Shown here piece by piece: positions 20,106 through 33,544 of a DNA stretch of 64,000 nucleotides; within the stretch, counting starts at the first letter, position 1, and every line of letters starts with the position of its first letter. Below the pieces are notes generated by a model that saw only the letters and a list, made by a program, of their open reading frames with translations, searched no databases and was not told the DNA's origin. The DNA comes from Quercus robur. Its lineage: Eukaryota > Streptophyta > Magnoliopsida > Fagales > Fagaceae. Where the stretch lies: contig NC_065541.1 in the NCBI RefSeq assembly GCF_932294415.1, positions 52,244,290-52,308,289 of the forward strand, written 5' to 3'. A program made the translations under genes and the position numbers.

Positions 20106-23100
20106 TCACCTCAATTTTTCACATGCAAGATCAATTCGTGCTTCAAAATGGTCTATCCCGGATTTGTTTTGTTGTTTTGTACTCCTAAGAATTGAAACCT
20201 GAAAGATATTATTAGAAGAAAATGAGAATTTTGCTTTTATAGAGGAGTCTACATTAGAAATCAACTGAGGTTGATAGATAGCAGGCAATGATGCAGCATT
20301 TTGAGTTGATTACCAGGTTGCTGAACAAGACTTCTGTTGTTCTTGTACCAAAATGCATTCATTCTATTAAGAAAGTAAACAGCAGGCAATACAAACTATT
20401 TAACGTATATTTTCTTTGGATGATCACAATGTAGGCCATTCATTTTCATGAAACATTGTGACTGTCTCTTGGCATGTCAAATTATTTTTTGCATTTCAGA
20501 CTATCCAAAGTCTCTCTCTCTCTCTCTATATATATATTATAAGTAAAGAAATATAATATTGCCGCTGGCTTTTATATTATTATTATTTTATGACATTGGT
20601 AATAAAATATCTAATTAAAGAAGAATATAAATAGTATCCAGGATGAATACCCTCGTATAGTTCACTGCTTTTATATTCTTGTATCACAGACATCAAACAA
20701 TTTTCATCCTATTTGAGCTGAAAATCAATACTAACTAATAAAACAAAAAAGAGAAGAAGACAAACATACAAAATGAAGAGAAATTTGAAATCTCAGGATT
20801 CAAAAGATTATGTTACCTTGGGCCGTTCCATAGAGTTTCCAAAATATCCAATTCCAAAAGACAAGGAAGAGTAAGCAGCCGCAATCTCTATAGCTTTCAG
20901 CTTTGCTGAATTTCCTGGAACCTAAAACAATATTTAAATACATAATCCTTCCAGACAAGCTAATGAAGAAGAACCAGTCAGGAGCTCACCAATATAGGAG
21001 CATCAGCTTGCACAAGTAGAATCCCAGCACTTATATCAGCACCATGCTGTCTGCTCTCGTTAATAACAGAGCGCAACACTTTCATGCAAGCAGAGGCAGG
21101 ACCAACCTGTGAACTAAGCAACGATCATAACAATGTCAGATTCATATACTGGCTTTATGTGAATAAAAAAACTCATTTACAGAAACTGCATAATTATCAG
21201 TGAAAAGAACAAATAACATAAGCCCTCTCTCTCTCAATTAACTGGACAAATGAAGGGAAAGTTAAAGATCTTCAGAAACAAAGCAATCATGCCCAAGTTT
21301 TGAAAGTGGCATGTAATCACAGACCAGTTTTGTTAAGCACAATTAAGTATCATTTGGTTAGAATTGATTAATGAAGACTTAATCAGCTGGCTGTGTAAAC
21401 TCAGCTCATATACGACACAAATCCAAATATTGACAAACTTTATAAATACTACAAAGTGATCAACTTCTGTTCAGATTCTCCTGTAGCATGAATGAATATA
21501 GATCAAGCTCAAATCAAGGTTCGCCACCTCAATATGATCCATGAAAGCAAGGATCGGCCTGACTTATTGGAAAATTCTCACTCTTGGTGTGGCATCCTTT
21601 CAAATCCCTATTGCACCTACTACGTTGTAACCGACAAACTATTGTTAAAAGGATAGAGGTAAACTAGGTATGAGTCATTCATGTTTAAATTTGCGAGAAT
21701 AGGATATAGCTTCCACAACCAAGTAAGATACACACAATTAACTTTGATTTATGATTAAATTTGGTGACTCTAAACTTTGCCTCTTCCTGTGGGCATTTAA
21801 AGCAACATAGAAACAAAGGCTATAACTGTCTTTTCCTTATTACAGGGACCCATACATTGATGATGAGACACAGCACTCCCGAGCTGCAAAACCTCTCATG
21901 AGGTATTCTCCTGCACCAGTAGCACAGCAACCAACTATAAATGGAGCTCCAAAGGGGCCTTTTGAGGATGCCCAACAACCTGAACCATACGTTGCTGCTA
22001 GTCCCACACGCCCACCAACCTGTTTTTTTTTTCATAGGGTAGGAGAGACCGATAAAAAATTATCTACAGTACTAAAAGGCCTTTAAAAAATACAAATGCA
22101 TATCAAAGGAACCATGCATCACCTTCAGTGCAATACCACCACTTGAGGCCCCAGATGCTATGTGACCTTCAGCGTCGATACAAATAACTCCAACAGTGTC
22201 CATGATGCAATCCTCCTCTGAAGCACTTGATATGGAAAATTCACCACCCCCATTCCCCCTTGAAGTCTCACCCGGTTGAGCTTCTAAATCCAAGAACAAA
22301 TGCAACTGTCATAAAACATGCCTCCCAAACAGAATAATACTCAAGAAGGGTGTTTTCTTTCCTTTTTTTTTTTTTTTTTTTTTTTTTTTGTGGGGGTGGG
22401 GGGGGGGGGGGGGCTTGGTTTTGAGGATGAAAAAATCAACAATATCAACAAATCAAGTAAAAGCTTGTAAGTGTATAGAATTAGAAAACAGAGGAGCTCC
22501 TACACAATGCTCACACATGATAACAGAGCCATGTGATTATTATATCTATCTTGAACAAGATAACATGTCAAAAAATTCAGTGCTATTTCAATGTAACGCC
22601 AGATGGTTAAAGAAGAAAGAAAATAATAATAATAATAATAAGAATGAAGATTTACATAAAGATAATATTAAGTCAAAATATAATATGGTGCAAACATTTT
22701 TCTAGATATGGAAAACCCCACTCCAATTTCCCTTTGCTTTTGTTATTTCTTATCATGCTACCTGGTTTCAAAGTCACTTCCCATAGTTTTCAAAAAATTG
22801 TTGTTGCCGTGTTGTGCCATGTCTGTGTCTGTACTTAGGATAAAATAACACATGGAAAGTAAAAGGTGGATCATATTATCTACTTCCCCAATCAGAAATA
22901 TGCGGACAATGTTTTTGCACTATAAACATTATCTACTTTTGAAATGGAATGGATTGATGTATACAAAATCAAAAGATGATGAAATACCCAAAATGGCAAC
23001 AATCTCTTGAGGACTAGAAGATAGTTCCATGGCAGAAATATCGGTCTTATTTTCGGCATCACCAACCATTGCTTTATATTTTTTCCACAGTACTTTTGCC

Positions 23101-25056
23101 CTTTCTGTAATCAGCCACTGTTTCAAAATGCACTAGATCAACTTACCCATCCTTAGAAGTAAAAAAGAATTCTACAGCTGAGTATCAGTGAAATTATAGA
23201 TACAAACTTGACATATTCAACAGGATAAATATTCTCTAATCTCATTGGGGTTAGGTTTGGGGATTAAAAAAAATGAGGGTGAAAAGATAAAAGATATTGA
23301 CCTCATCAGCCTCTGCTATAGTTGCTGGCAACGCAATGCCCTTGGACTTTGCCCATGTTCGGGCTCCTTCACCAACCAAGAAGCTGTGTAACATGATGTT
23401 TTTTGCAGGTGTAAGTTTGAAGTAAATAAAAAAATAAAAAAAGAATGAAGAGAAATTATGAGGCACATTAACTCATAATGCAAGTAGAATATAATTGATT
23501 TTCAACAGCAGTGAACTATGTTCTTTTGATAAAATCATCTGATGTCAAACTATTAGCAAACTGATGTATCCAAAAATTTAGAAGTGACTATTTCATAGAG
23601 ATTGATATTATAAGCCAGAATATAGACATCTAGAAGTACAATAAGACAGATTTATATAATGGATCTACAACAATGATTGAGCACTAGTTCACACATATAG
23701 AAAAAACGGGTAAACGAAAGTTATCATATGGTGACATGCTGAATATACAGAACACAGATTTAATTCTTTAGAATTCAACATGTCCAGAAAGGCAGAATAA
23801 AGTCAAACATTACCATTAAACATAATGCCTGCTCTACTATGGACCAGGTTGCATGATAATTCTTCCACAATTGTATACAAAATATCTTATTTTTTGCATA
23901 AGGAAAATGGGAATAAAAGAATGATATTCATGGGAGGGTACTCGCTATAGTCTTCCAATAGGTTAAAGGAAAAGCAAAGCAAAGTAATCATTACATGGGA
24001 GGTATTCGACCCAACAAAGGAGATCCCATCATTTGCTCCTTGGCCAATAAAGCAGCAATCTGGATCGCATTTTGAACACCTGGTCTACAACATACGGAAC
24101 AGACATACATAACTTAAAACTTTGTCCCCTTTTTCACAAGTGACATTCAGAAAATTCATGGGAAAGGTGGATTCTAAATGAAATACAACCTGCAATTTGT
24201 AAGCAAAATCATATAAACCAGAGAAATTGCTGGTGATGCATTATTCCAGTCGTTAACTCAATAGAATATGTAATGCTCAGGATTAAGAATACCTGGCACT
24301 GCGCCAACAGCTCCAAATGCCCCAGAATGACCATCCATAATACTGGCATCACATTCTACACGACCATCTTCTGTCAAATTGGAGCCTCGACCCGCATTTG
24401 TGCAAGGATCATCCTTAATGAAAATAGTCATATCATAAAAATTCATTAAACATAATATAATCAATCTACATGAAAACTTGTAAGAAAAATAAGACGCAAT
24501 GCCTTATCTTTTTTAAATCCGAAATTACCATACCAAATAAGAAAATCCACAATAACCAAAAAAAAAAAAAAAAACCTACTCTAACTTCCTGTGAATTGCT
24601 CCATGAGGGCCACATATTTTATAACTCGAAAAAGAACATTTCATAGAAAAATTACTCCACAAAATAAAATCTTTCCTAAAGTATAAGCTCAAATATTGGT
24701 TAATTACCTCCTAAACATAACAATTACAACAACATAAAATTCATACCTCTAAGACTTGAATAGCTGCGGAAACAGCTTCCAAGCATTTTCCAGAGCCCTA
24801 AACCAAGAAAAGAGCAAAGCACGTAAGAAACAGCATATATATATTATATATAGAGAAATGATATTCCTAGGTTTTGAAAACTTTCAAGGAAGGCAAATGG
24901 AGAGAGAGAGACCTTGCGGAGAATAGAGGAAGCAGCGAGGCAAGCGCGTTTCATGGCGGATCTGAGAGATTTTTCATTGGAAGGCGCGTGATATCCTGCA
25001 CCTACGTGCACTGCTACAAAGAATCTAGGGCTTTCATCCTCTGCTTCGCAAGCCAT
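20106..25056 (-). CDS. Threonine aspartase (taspase 1-like), Ntn-hydrolase fold
   Basis: Eleven exons (minus strand, 5' to 3'): 25056-24913, 24797-24747, 24413-24293, 24079-23995, 23383-23302, 23117-22988, 22283-22123, 22019-21856, 21113-20990, 20921-20817 and 20198-20106. They total 1260 nt, 419 aa; human taspase 1 is 420 aa. Members are made as an inactive chain that cuts itself before a threonine, which then becomes the nucleophile. Here the site is [12 protein letters not shown] and the threonine falls at residue 234, the number of the human catalytic threonine. Other family text: [13 protein letters not shown] near the N-terminus, [33 protein letters not shown] and [20 protein letters not shown]. 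Residues ~180-230 before the cut are acidic, Ser/Gly-rich and likely flexible. The plant substrate is not known to me. In Arabidopsis the equivalent (At4g00590, from memory) lies near FOLD4, as here. All splice junctions are GT-AG and in phase. Confidence 0.92.
22364..22413. repeat. Homopolymer tract in taspase intron 7
   Basis: A run of T is followed by a G-rich run (GTGGGGGTGGGG, then all G to 22413). It lies in an intron, between the end of exon 6 (22988) and the start of exon 7 (22283). It could fold as a G-quadruplex, and its length is prone to sequencing error. Confidence 0.7.
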
Positions 25057-25091
25057 TGGATTTGGCCTTTCTTTAGTGTATACTGAACTCT

Positions 25092-25094
<3 letters not shown>

Positions 25095-25130
<36 letters not shown>
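25095..25130. promoter_or_regulatory. (AG)18 tract just upstream of the taspase start codon
   Basis: A run of AG dinucleotides lies 39-74 bp upstream of the taspase ATG and reads as (CT)n on the transcribed strand. CT/GA tracts near plant transcription starts are known sites for GAGA-binding BPC proteins. Whether this one is inside the 5' untranslated region is not visible. Confidence 0.5.
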
Positions 25131-25132
<2 letters not shown>

Positions 25133-25284
25133 AACAGTATCAGTGAGAAAGAAGAAGACGACGATAAGAACTTTTTAGGCTTCTTCGCACCTTCTCGTTT
25201 TAGATAAGAGACTGCCGTTTAGTAATTGACGAGAACACGAGGTGTCGTTTCGACGAGGGAAAAGGACTAAGCTATAGACAGGAA

Positions 25285-25708
25285 AATTGGGCATTTGCAC
25301 TTAATTTAGAAACTATGCTGCAAAATACTTATATTTTGAAACTATTTAATAAAATGTTTCTATTTTTAAAACTTGATTTTAATAAAATCAAGTTTATATG
25401 TAAAATTTGATATTCTCAAAAATGAGTTATATGCATATTTTTAACTGGAACTCGAAATTAGTAATGTTGAGTTTCACTTAAATTTTCAAAAAAAATTTAA
25501 GTGGCTAAATATGTATAGAACTCGACATTGCAAATGTTGAGTTCCACCTGAAACTTGATTTTGTTAAAATCGAGTTAATGCCGAGTTCCACCTGAAACTT
25601 GATTTTGTTAAAATTGAGTTACAAAAATAAGGACATTTTGTTAAATAATTTCAAAATAATGGCATTTTATTATATAATTTGTAAATTAGAAACAAATGCC
25701 CATTTCCT
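25285..25708. mobile_element. Foldback element, copy C (short)
   Basis: The inverted ends are related to those at 4580-6242. The left end has ATATTTTGAAACTATTTAAT and AAAACTTGATTTTAATAAAA; the right end has TGTTAAATAATTTCAAAATA. The interior repeats ACTCGA/TTGAGTT phrases (AACTCGACATTGCAAATGTT and relatives) two to three times. It is non-coding and lies about 230 bp upstream of the taspase start codon. Confidence 0.5.
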
Positions 25709-27186
25709 CCACTATAGACTATAGAGGGCATTCAACATTGCGTTAGTTCCAATTCTAAAACTAAAACCCCCATTTTTTTTCTATAGGATAAAATACACAA
25801 AACTCTATACGGGTTTTTTATTTATTTATAAAATACGTAATTCCGTTTAAGTTTTGAGTGTAACACTTAACTCTCCTTAATATTATTTTTATATAATATG
25901 ATAAATATATTTATGAAAATAAATAGTGAGTCGCTCCTATGATGACAAGTTGAGTTTTACAATATATATTGTTTTTGATAAATAGTTAATTGTAACACAA
26001 TTAACAATTGGGTAAAATTTATGTATAGATTCTTTTAGGTGAAGTACATTAGGTTTTCTAATTAAATTAATTTTTTCAAAATAATAACAATGGTAAAACT
26101 TAATTTTATTCGTTATTGGCTTACTGCAAGTCTGCAACCAAGCGTTTGAATTTAGTTGTTGAATCTAATTAACTGGGCCCAAGGGTGTACGTAAGATTTG
26201 GGTGAAATGGTTGAGAGAGAGAGAGAAAGTCGTTGGGACTTGGGAGTGAACTAGTGAATTGTAAACAGAGACTTATGCTGTGTGGGCCGTACCAAAGTTT
26301 TTTATTTATTACAAAAATGCCACTGAACCCAATATTTGTATCAAGAAAACACCCAAACCTGTTTTCAATTTTTTGTTCCCTACAAAAAATTTTGAATTCA
26401 ATTTTTTGAAAACATAATACAATGCCACCCATAATTTTTAGAAAATAAAAACAAAAGACAACGTGAAAATCTAGGTACATTTCAATTGCCCTTGGAAAAG
26501 ATTTCTTAATTAAATTCAAATACAGTAATTTTAAATTCGATTGCCCTTGGAGAAGATAATTTGTATTCAATTGCCCATGGAAAAGATAATACAAATTATC
26601 TTTCATAGGTTAATGCCATCATGAATTTAAATTTAATTAGGTAATCTAATGTACAGTTTTTCCCTTTTCCATGCATAGTGATGGAATTGATGACTTGAGG
26701 GTAAGTAAATGAAGTGGATTGAGGAGTGGGTGCTGCATCCATAAATTTATTTATTTTTGTAGAGTAATGCCTCCATTGATATTTGAAAGTAAAAAAAAAT
26801 AGTGAATCAATGAAAAGATTAATGATGATAGATTCAAAAACGGGGGATGTAAGGCTATATTGCAAACAGTCTCAAACGTTACGGATTCAAATCAAAATTT
26901 TAAACTTTAGGGACCAAAACAAAAATTTCTCCAAACTTGGGTGCACTATATATTTTAGTCCATAAAAAATAAAAATAAATACAAAACCTCCACCTTTGTT
27001 TTGGTAAGTAGATTTGACTTCAGTTAAACAATAAACAATCACAATTTAGGTTGCCAATAAAAACATACATATAATATAAGAATAACAGTTCAAAAATGAA
27101 TTTTACAGTATCTCTACTTGGTACTTTTATTCATACATATAAAATACAAATGGCATAAATCTAAAGATTAAACAATTGGTAGATGT
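25709..27186. other. Intergenic region between taspase promoter and phosphomannomutase 3' end
   Basis: No gene recognised. A (GA)n lies near 26214-26226. The phrase CAATTGCCC(T/A)TGG(A)AAAGAT recurs about three times (26485-26590). A weak MITE-like block ending in TTTAGTCC lies near 26840-26965. Several 60-140-codon minus-strand open stretches here are Phe/Ile/Leu-rich and lack domains. Confidence 0.45.
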
Positions 27187-30100
27187 TCAGGGGTTTGCAA
27201 GGAAGAGAGCTTTGCACTGCTCCATAGTATCTTCAGGGCTGGTAACTGCAAAGAAAAAACAGTCAACATCAAGACTATACTACAATAGAAACAACTGATC
27301 TTTGGATACTCAGCAGACATGATCACGTGAATCAACCCATTCTAATAGGCTTTGGGAATGACTCCATTTGGTTGTGCTTGGCATTTGAAACAAGTTTTTG
27401 AAATCTTTTGCATACAAAAATAATGCTATATTACATTCTCTATTGTTAATCTTGGTGTCCGTACCCCTTATGTCCTGTAATTACTCCACCATATGATAAA
27501 ATTGTACATTCAGATGCTATTAAAATGTAAGACCAGATGATTTTTCACTCCCAAAGGAACTTGCATACAAGTTGAAGTTTTGAGCTGACCTGTGTGACCA
27601 ATTGTTCGTTTTGATTCATAAATTTCATGGTCATTTCCTCCCTGTTCAAACAAAAAACCAGAACTCTTCCATTAGCATGAATAAAAGAAGAATAAAATGA
27701 AGCATTATAAAGGAATGAAGACATCACTAACAAATTTGGTCATATGGAAAATAAGATTGTAGGTGGACATCAACCAACAACACATTTAAATGTCACAAAG
27801 GGGTAACTGAAGTAAAATTGAGGGCCTATTTTTAGTTTAAAGTGTGAGAACACGATCGAGTTTCACAATAAGATCAGCACAATTTAGATTTGGAGGATAT
27901 TTGTATTTTTTTTTTTAATTAGAAATCAAATCTTATGTGGTGTGGGATGTATTTCTATATTTGTCTTGTGTTTTTCCCCTAGTCTTCTAAACCAGTTAAC
28001 TTGCCCCATTGCTGTAATCATTTCTAATCAAAACCAAAAATATTATTACATGTGAAACTAAGGACTATTTTTTCCAACATGACAGGATTAAACCATTACT
28101 CAAATTTAAAATTTATTAAGACAATTGAAAGAGATAAATGATGAGACTAAAGGGCTGACCTTGTATGTTTTGTCACCAAAGAAATGGATTTCATGAAAAT
28201 CATCTAGGTATCTCAAGCAGTAGGTCTTGTCCCAACCTTGAGGGAAAACCTGTTACAAAATTTATGCACCAAAATTAGATACAATGGCACTTACACTTGC
28301 CTTTTAATTTACCACCAATCCAAGAATTATCAAAGTATAATGAAGCTTTAGTGTAGCCTGAAGTAATACTCACATCAAAACTTATTTGTCCTCCAATGGA
28401 AAATGTCAGATTAAGGTGTGCAAACTTCTCGCGAAGTGCGGATATCATTTTTGCGCGGAAATTGTGAACCTGAAACCTCATTTGCATGTTTTTTCCATAT
28501 TACATATTGAGACACATAAAAGCTAAAAGAAAAACTTAAAACTTAATATTTTGGGGAAAAAAAGGAAAGAAAAAGAAATGAAAAAAGAGTATCATTACCT
28601 TGTCATACTTTTCAAATTCATCCCTTTCTTCTTGGCTGCAGTTTCGCCCAATAGGTGATATATTCAGCATGCCACTTCGGAGCTCTATAAATGTTCCCCT
28701 AAAGATATTGCAAGAAAAATCTTACTAAGATTTATATTTATATTTTAAATATAAGATATTTTATTAAGAGAAGGATGAGCTTGAAATGGCAAGCTTCCTT
28801 GAAGAATTACAAAATACAATCATATGGTCCAAAAATTATGCTTGACATACACAAAAAACATATTTAGGCTTTTGTTCTACTAACCTTTTTATAGGGATAT
28901 CCAAGTCAGCAAGATAATGCAGAGTAAAATTAATAATTTCCTGCAAATGTGCAATCCATCAGGACAACAAATTGATAAATCTAGTACTGTAAAAAGAATT
29001 TAAGTCTATCAGACAACTCTATGACCTAGAGATCCAACAGTCATTCTCCCTGTCCATCATTATTATAGACTTACAGAAGAACAGTTTTGGAATATTAACC
29101 AGATGCTTCTAGTCATCGTTAACGAGTTCTTTGGCATGAAGGCAAGCATACATTGGGGAAATTAATTGTCTAGCCCATGAAAATGCAAGAACATGCTGCA
29201 AGAGGGCTGTTCTAGGTGTTCTAACAGTATAATAGGATGAGTGTTTTCCAAATAAGTAACTAAACAGTTCAAGAGTTTAGTACAAGGTCTTACCTTGAGT
29301 TTCTCTTCTCCAAGAAATGACTTTAAGCTCTGGACAAAGGAAGAAATGTAACCCACCAAGGAATATCAAATTAAATAAACAATAATTATGCAAAAGATAA
29401 TAAAGTTTCATCATGGTTCCTAAGGATAAAAATTATAGTTAGCAAGCACCATGCTTATTTTATATTGGCAAGTTACACATGCTCCTAGTGGCTCTTGACT
29501 CATGAACTCCTAAACCCAGCCTCCGTTCCATTTTTATGGAGGAAGCTAGAGCTCATTGGCACCCAAAGACACTTTCAAACTTAACGTACAAAAAAAAAGT
29601 GACTAGGAATTGATGCATAATTTTCCAGAGCAACAAACACTTCCATGGGGGAATGTACTCAGTGGGTGAGCAAAGGGCCATAGGGGATGTAGTATACAAG
29701 CATCAATGGCAATTTAACCTTCTTGATGCTTCTAGCCCAAGTGTTTTGTTTCTATTTAAAGCTATAAACATCAATTACAAATGTGACCGCTTTCTTTTAT
29801 TTTGGGTTTATGCTGTAACTAATACCTCAGTGCCAATAAGCTTTCCGTCTTTGTGAGCCACAAGGCCATTCTCAGAAAATGCATAATCATAGTCATCAAT
29901 AACTGCACAACAAAAAGAGGGGGTTAAAATAAAAGATAACATGTATCCTAGTCCCAAAAATTTAAGATCTCTAAGGATCCTCAATAAACTAATTGAGATT
30001 GCCCACATGTATTCTTCTTCACCATTCTACCTTATCCAAAATTATACTCTCTATCACCATCTGTAACTACAATGTCAATTTTTACTACTAGTAATATTAT

Positions 30101-31063
30101 TTTAGGTCTTCCTCTACCTCTTTTTGTTCCCTCGACTTGAATAAAAATAGAGATAGTAAATAGTCACAACACATAAATATTAAATGCAAAGTAAATGACT
30201 GCATTTTGGCCTTGGATTTGAGAACTATTAAAAACTGTTCAAATATAGAATGCAGGCAGTTTTAATAGCCCAAAACAATGATACCAAACACTTTGAACAT
30301 CACATTTAAAAATAAAAATAAAAACAACCTTGCAAAGGTTAGATTTGAAACCAATTTCTAATCCATGAAAAAGATAATGTTCTGACTGTCAAGTTTCATG
30401 ATGAACATTGCCTCTGATTCACAGGAAAAACATGGTTCAAAGCTAAGCACCACAGTCTATTTTCAGATCATATTTAATTAAATGGAATGATCACACAGAT
30501 TTTTGGTTCCTAGCCCGTTTCCAAATACTTTCTCTTATAAGCAAAGATAGAGCAAACCTGTCTTCCCAAGCTGCTCTGATATTTTAACAAGGTCAGATCC
30601 TCCCACAACACCAACTGTCACAACCTGCACAATTGTTATTCAATGCCTTATATGAGGTTGGTAAAAGATGAAGAAAAAAAGTCCCACAAAATCCAATCTA
30701 AATGCTAATTAATAATGTACCTCACGGAGTTGCCGCATGAACTCTAAGATCTTTGGAGTGGCCACCTAGCATTTGAGTGGAAAAAAAATTGCATCAAAGA
30801 CAATTTAAAGCACAAATAAAATGAATAGTTCAATATAAATATGCTTGTAAACGAATTTTATGCAATAAATCTAATGAAATAACAATTGGCGATATTGATC
30901 CTATGCTGCTATCATCATATTCATAAAAAAAACAATCTGATGGAACAATATCCAAATGAAATGAAAATTAATAATCAAAGAAGAAAATTAATACCTTTCT
31001 TGGAGCAGTAAGAGTCCCATCAACATCAAACAAAGCAATTACACCAGGCTTCCTCACAGCCAT
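27187..31063 (-). CDS. PMM: Phosphomannomutase
   Basis: Eleven exons (minus, 5' to 3'): 31063-30995, 30765-30721, 30624-30558, 29902-29826, 29329-29294, 28940-28885, 28698-28599, 28469-28374, 28249-28160, 27641-27590 and 27245-27187. They total 747 nt, 248 aa; Arabidopsis PMM is about 246. The enzyme converts mannose-6-phosphate to mannose-1-phosphate in the cytosol, the step before GDP-mannose, so it supports ascorbate synthesis, N-glycans and GPI anchors. It is a HAD-superfamily mutase with [12 protein letters not shown], nucleophile Asp13 and Asp15 as general acid/base. Further family text: [40 protein letters not shown]-like [39 protein letters not shown] and [19 protein letters not shown]. 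Every junction is in phase and all key residues are present, so it appears functional. It sits upstream of and in the same direction as taspase, 2.1 kb away. Confidence 0.94.
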
Positions 31064-32005
31064 TGCACTCAAATGTATATTTTTTTTTCTGCCAAACCAA
31101 ATCCACAACAATATTACAATGCACGCAACAAAGACTTAACTAATTTTAGTTCCTCCAAAATTATCTGGGAAAACAAGTCTCAATTTCCAATACCCAAATA
31201 GAAAAAGGGCTTTAAAATCAATTTGAAACTCATACTGAATTCCAAATCAAAATCTGCAGCTGTTTGTTGCAGCAGCAAGCACTTAAAAAGCTGGGACTGG
31301 AATTCGAAGCTGTAATTCCAATTTCCAAATCCAAGGTTTGGGTGTTCAAATAAAGTTCTAAATCATTAAAACCCAGAACAGAAATTCAACTGCAGAATCC
31401 GCACTTCCAAATCCCATGGAATTGGAATTCCATTTCATGGTGCAAAATTAAAATTAAATAAAAGCTAAGAAGAAGCAATTACGAAAGTAAAGCGAATAAG
31501 ATAAAATGGAGAGAATTGAAGTTACCTGAAGGAAGTTAGTTAATGAAGAAGTGAGGGAATGTGAAGCTTGGGGAGTTGGGACTCCTTTGAGCACAGACTA
31601 CAGAGTTTGAAGCAGATCTAAAGGATATTATATAAATATTGTTGTAAAGGCTGAGAACGTGGAGTATTGTACAACGCACGGTACAATTGTCTGTGGGGGT
31701 TCTATAAATCAAAACAGGGTACTCAGCGTTTTCATGAAAAAATGATCATTACCCAATATGATTCTTTTTAATGTATTGGACCTATTGGTAATCCATTATT
31801 ATCAAATCTCAAGATAGTTGACTGTAATATGTTTGAAATCATATAAATATATATATATATATATATATTTATTTATAAAAATGTCCTGCTAATGGGTGTC
31901 TTTGTGCGTTCATTAAGATATAATTTTATAATACAATTAAGTCTGTTTTATAAAGAATCGAGTTTTTTTTTTTTAAAGTCTAAAGTTCGTATTTTTCTTA
32001 GCTTA

Positions 32006-32036
<31 letters not shown>

Positions 32037-33419
32037 TTTAAAGCTTAAACCTTACCATGGAGTTGATTGTTCTTAAATTAGTACCATATCTTTGAGAGGC
32101 ATGTAAGTCTTTTAGAATCGATGATATTTGCCAATTGGTAAATAAGTTTTATCTCTAATACATCACATATCATTAAAAGCTATTGTTGAAAATGGAATTC
32201 ACCATTACAAGCATAATGTAGTTTGACATTTAGATTTCATTTTTCAAAAAAGAAAAAGAAAAAAAGAATTGTGCCATATATAAAGTATTTTATACTTATG
32301 TTTACTCTTTCAGTTTTAATTGCAATTACGAAACAAATATTTTTAGTCATGAATATTGTCAAAACTAACTCTTTGATCTTGTATATTGGGAGGCTAAATT
32401 GCTATCAATTTAGTTTAGAATTATTTATATATGATTTTCAAGATTTAAAACAACGTCGAGTTCAATTATGCTAGATGATTGAGTTGAAATTTACTATATA
32501 TAAAAAATTATTTTGGGTCATTTATTTTATTAAATCTTGAATTGTAAAAATTTGTTGGTTCATGTTTTCTTCTCCTAAACATAAACTCTTAATTCAATTC
32601 CTAAAAGCATTGCTTTCAAAATTGCTTTCTTGATCATTAAAGGGAAAATTGTCATAAATTTAATATAAAATAAATCATAGATGATTTTCCAAATTTATAA
32701 GAACCTCAGGTTCCATTACGATAGATGATTGAGTCAAATTGTACTAAAAGACATTTATTTTGTATATTTTCTTTTCATATTCTTGAATTGTAATTTTTTA
32801 TATAATAAATTGAACAAGTTTGTTGGTTTATAGTTTCTTGCCCTATTCATAAAATCCTAGTTTTGTCTGTAAAAACATTGGTTTCAATTGTTACATGAAC
32901 TAAACATAATTACGCCTAAATGAGATCGACTGGTCACCCCTATCCTTTTTTATTAAAGGGTTAAAAAGAAGAAGTTAGGAGACATTTCCAGCTGATTAAT
33001 ACTCTTTGAAGAAATTAATGTGTTTGTCTGCTGGTTGCTAACATTACATTCTAATGGCTGCTCAATATGGTGGCTATTTTTTTTTTTTCTTAAAGATAAA
33101 AATGATCTGAATAATCATTAGTATTAGGTACAGTTACAATGCATTAAGTTTTTCAATTAAATTTATACACATAGTAAATTTGAATTTAATTTTTGTTGAA
33201 AAGGATAACATTTTTTATATATTAAAACTTATGTACCTAAATTTTGTCCATTTATTATTATGGCAAATTTGTTTGGCCTCGTATCATTTTCATGCCTTAT
33301 TAAGATTGAAGATGACCACTGCACACTCTTAATGTGATGGTCATTTCACAAATATAAGTGCTTGTGGAGTGTGGGGTGTAGAGAGTAAGTGCTAAAGGTT
33401 TAAGTTTCCAAGAGGAAGC

Positions 33420-33454
<35 letters not shown>

Positions 33455-33503
33455 TTAGATTAAGCATAGAATAAAATTTTTATCTTTCATAGAATAAAAT
33501 TTT

Positions 33504-33544
<41 letters not shown>

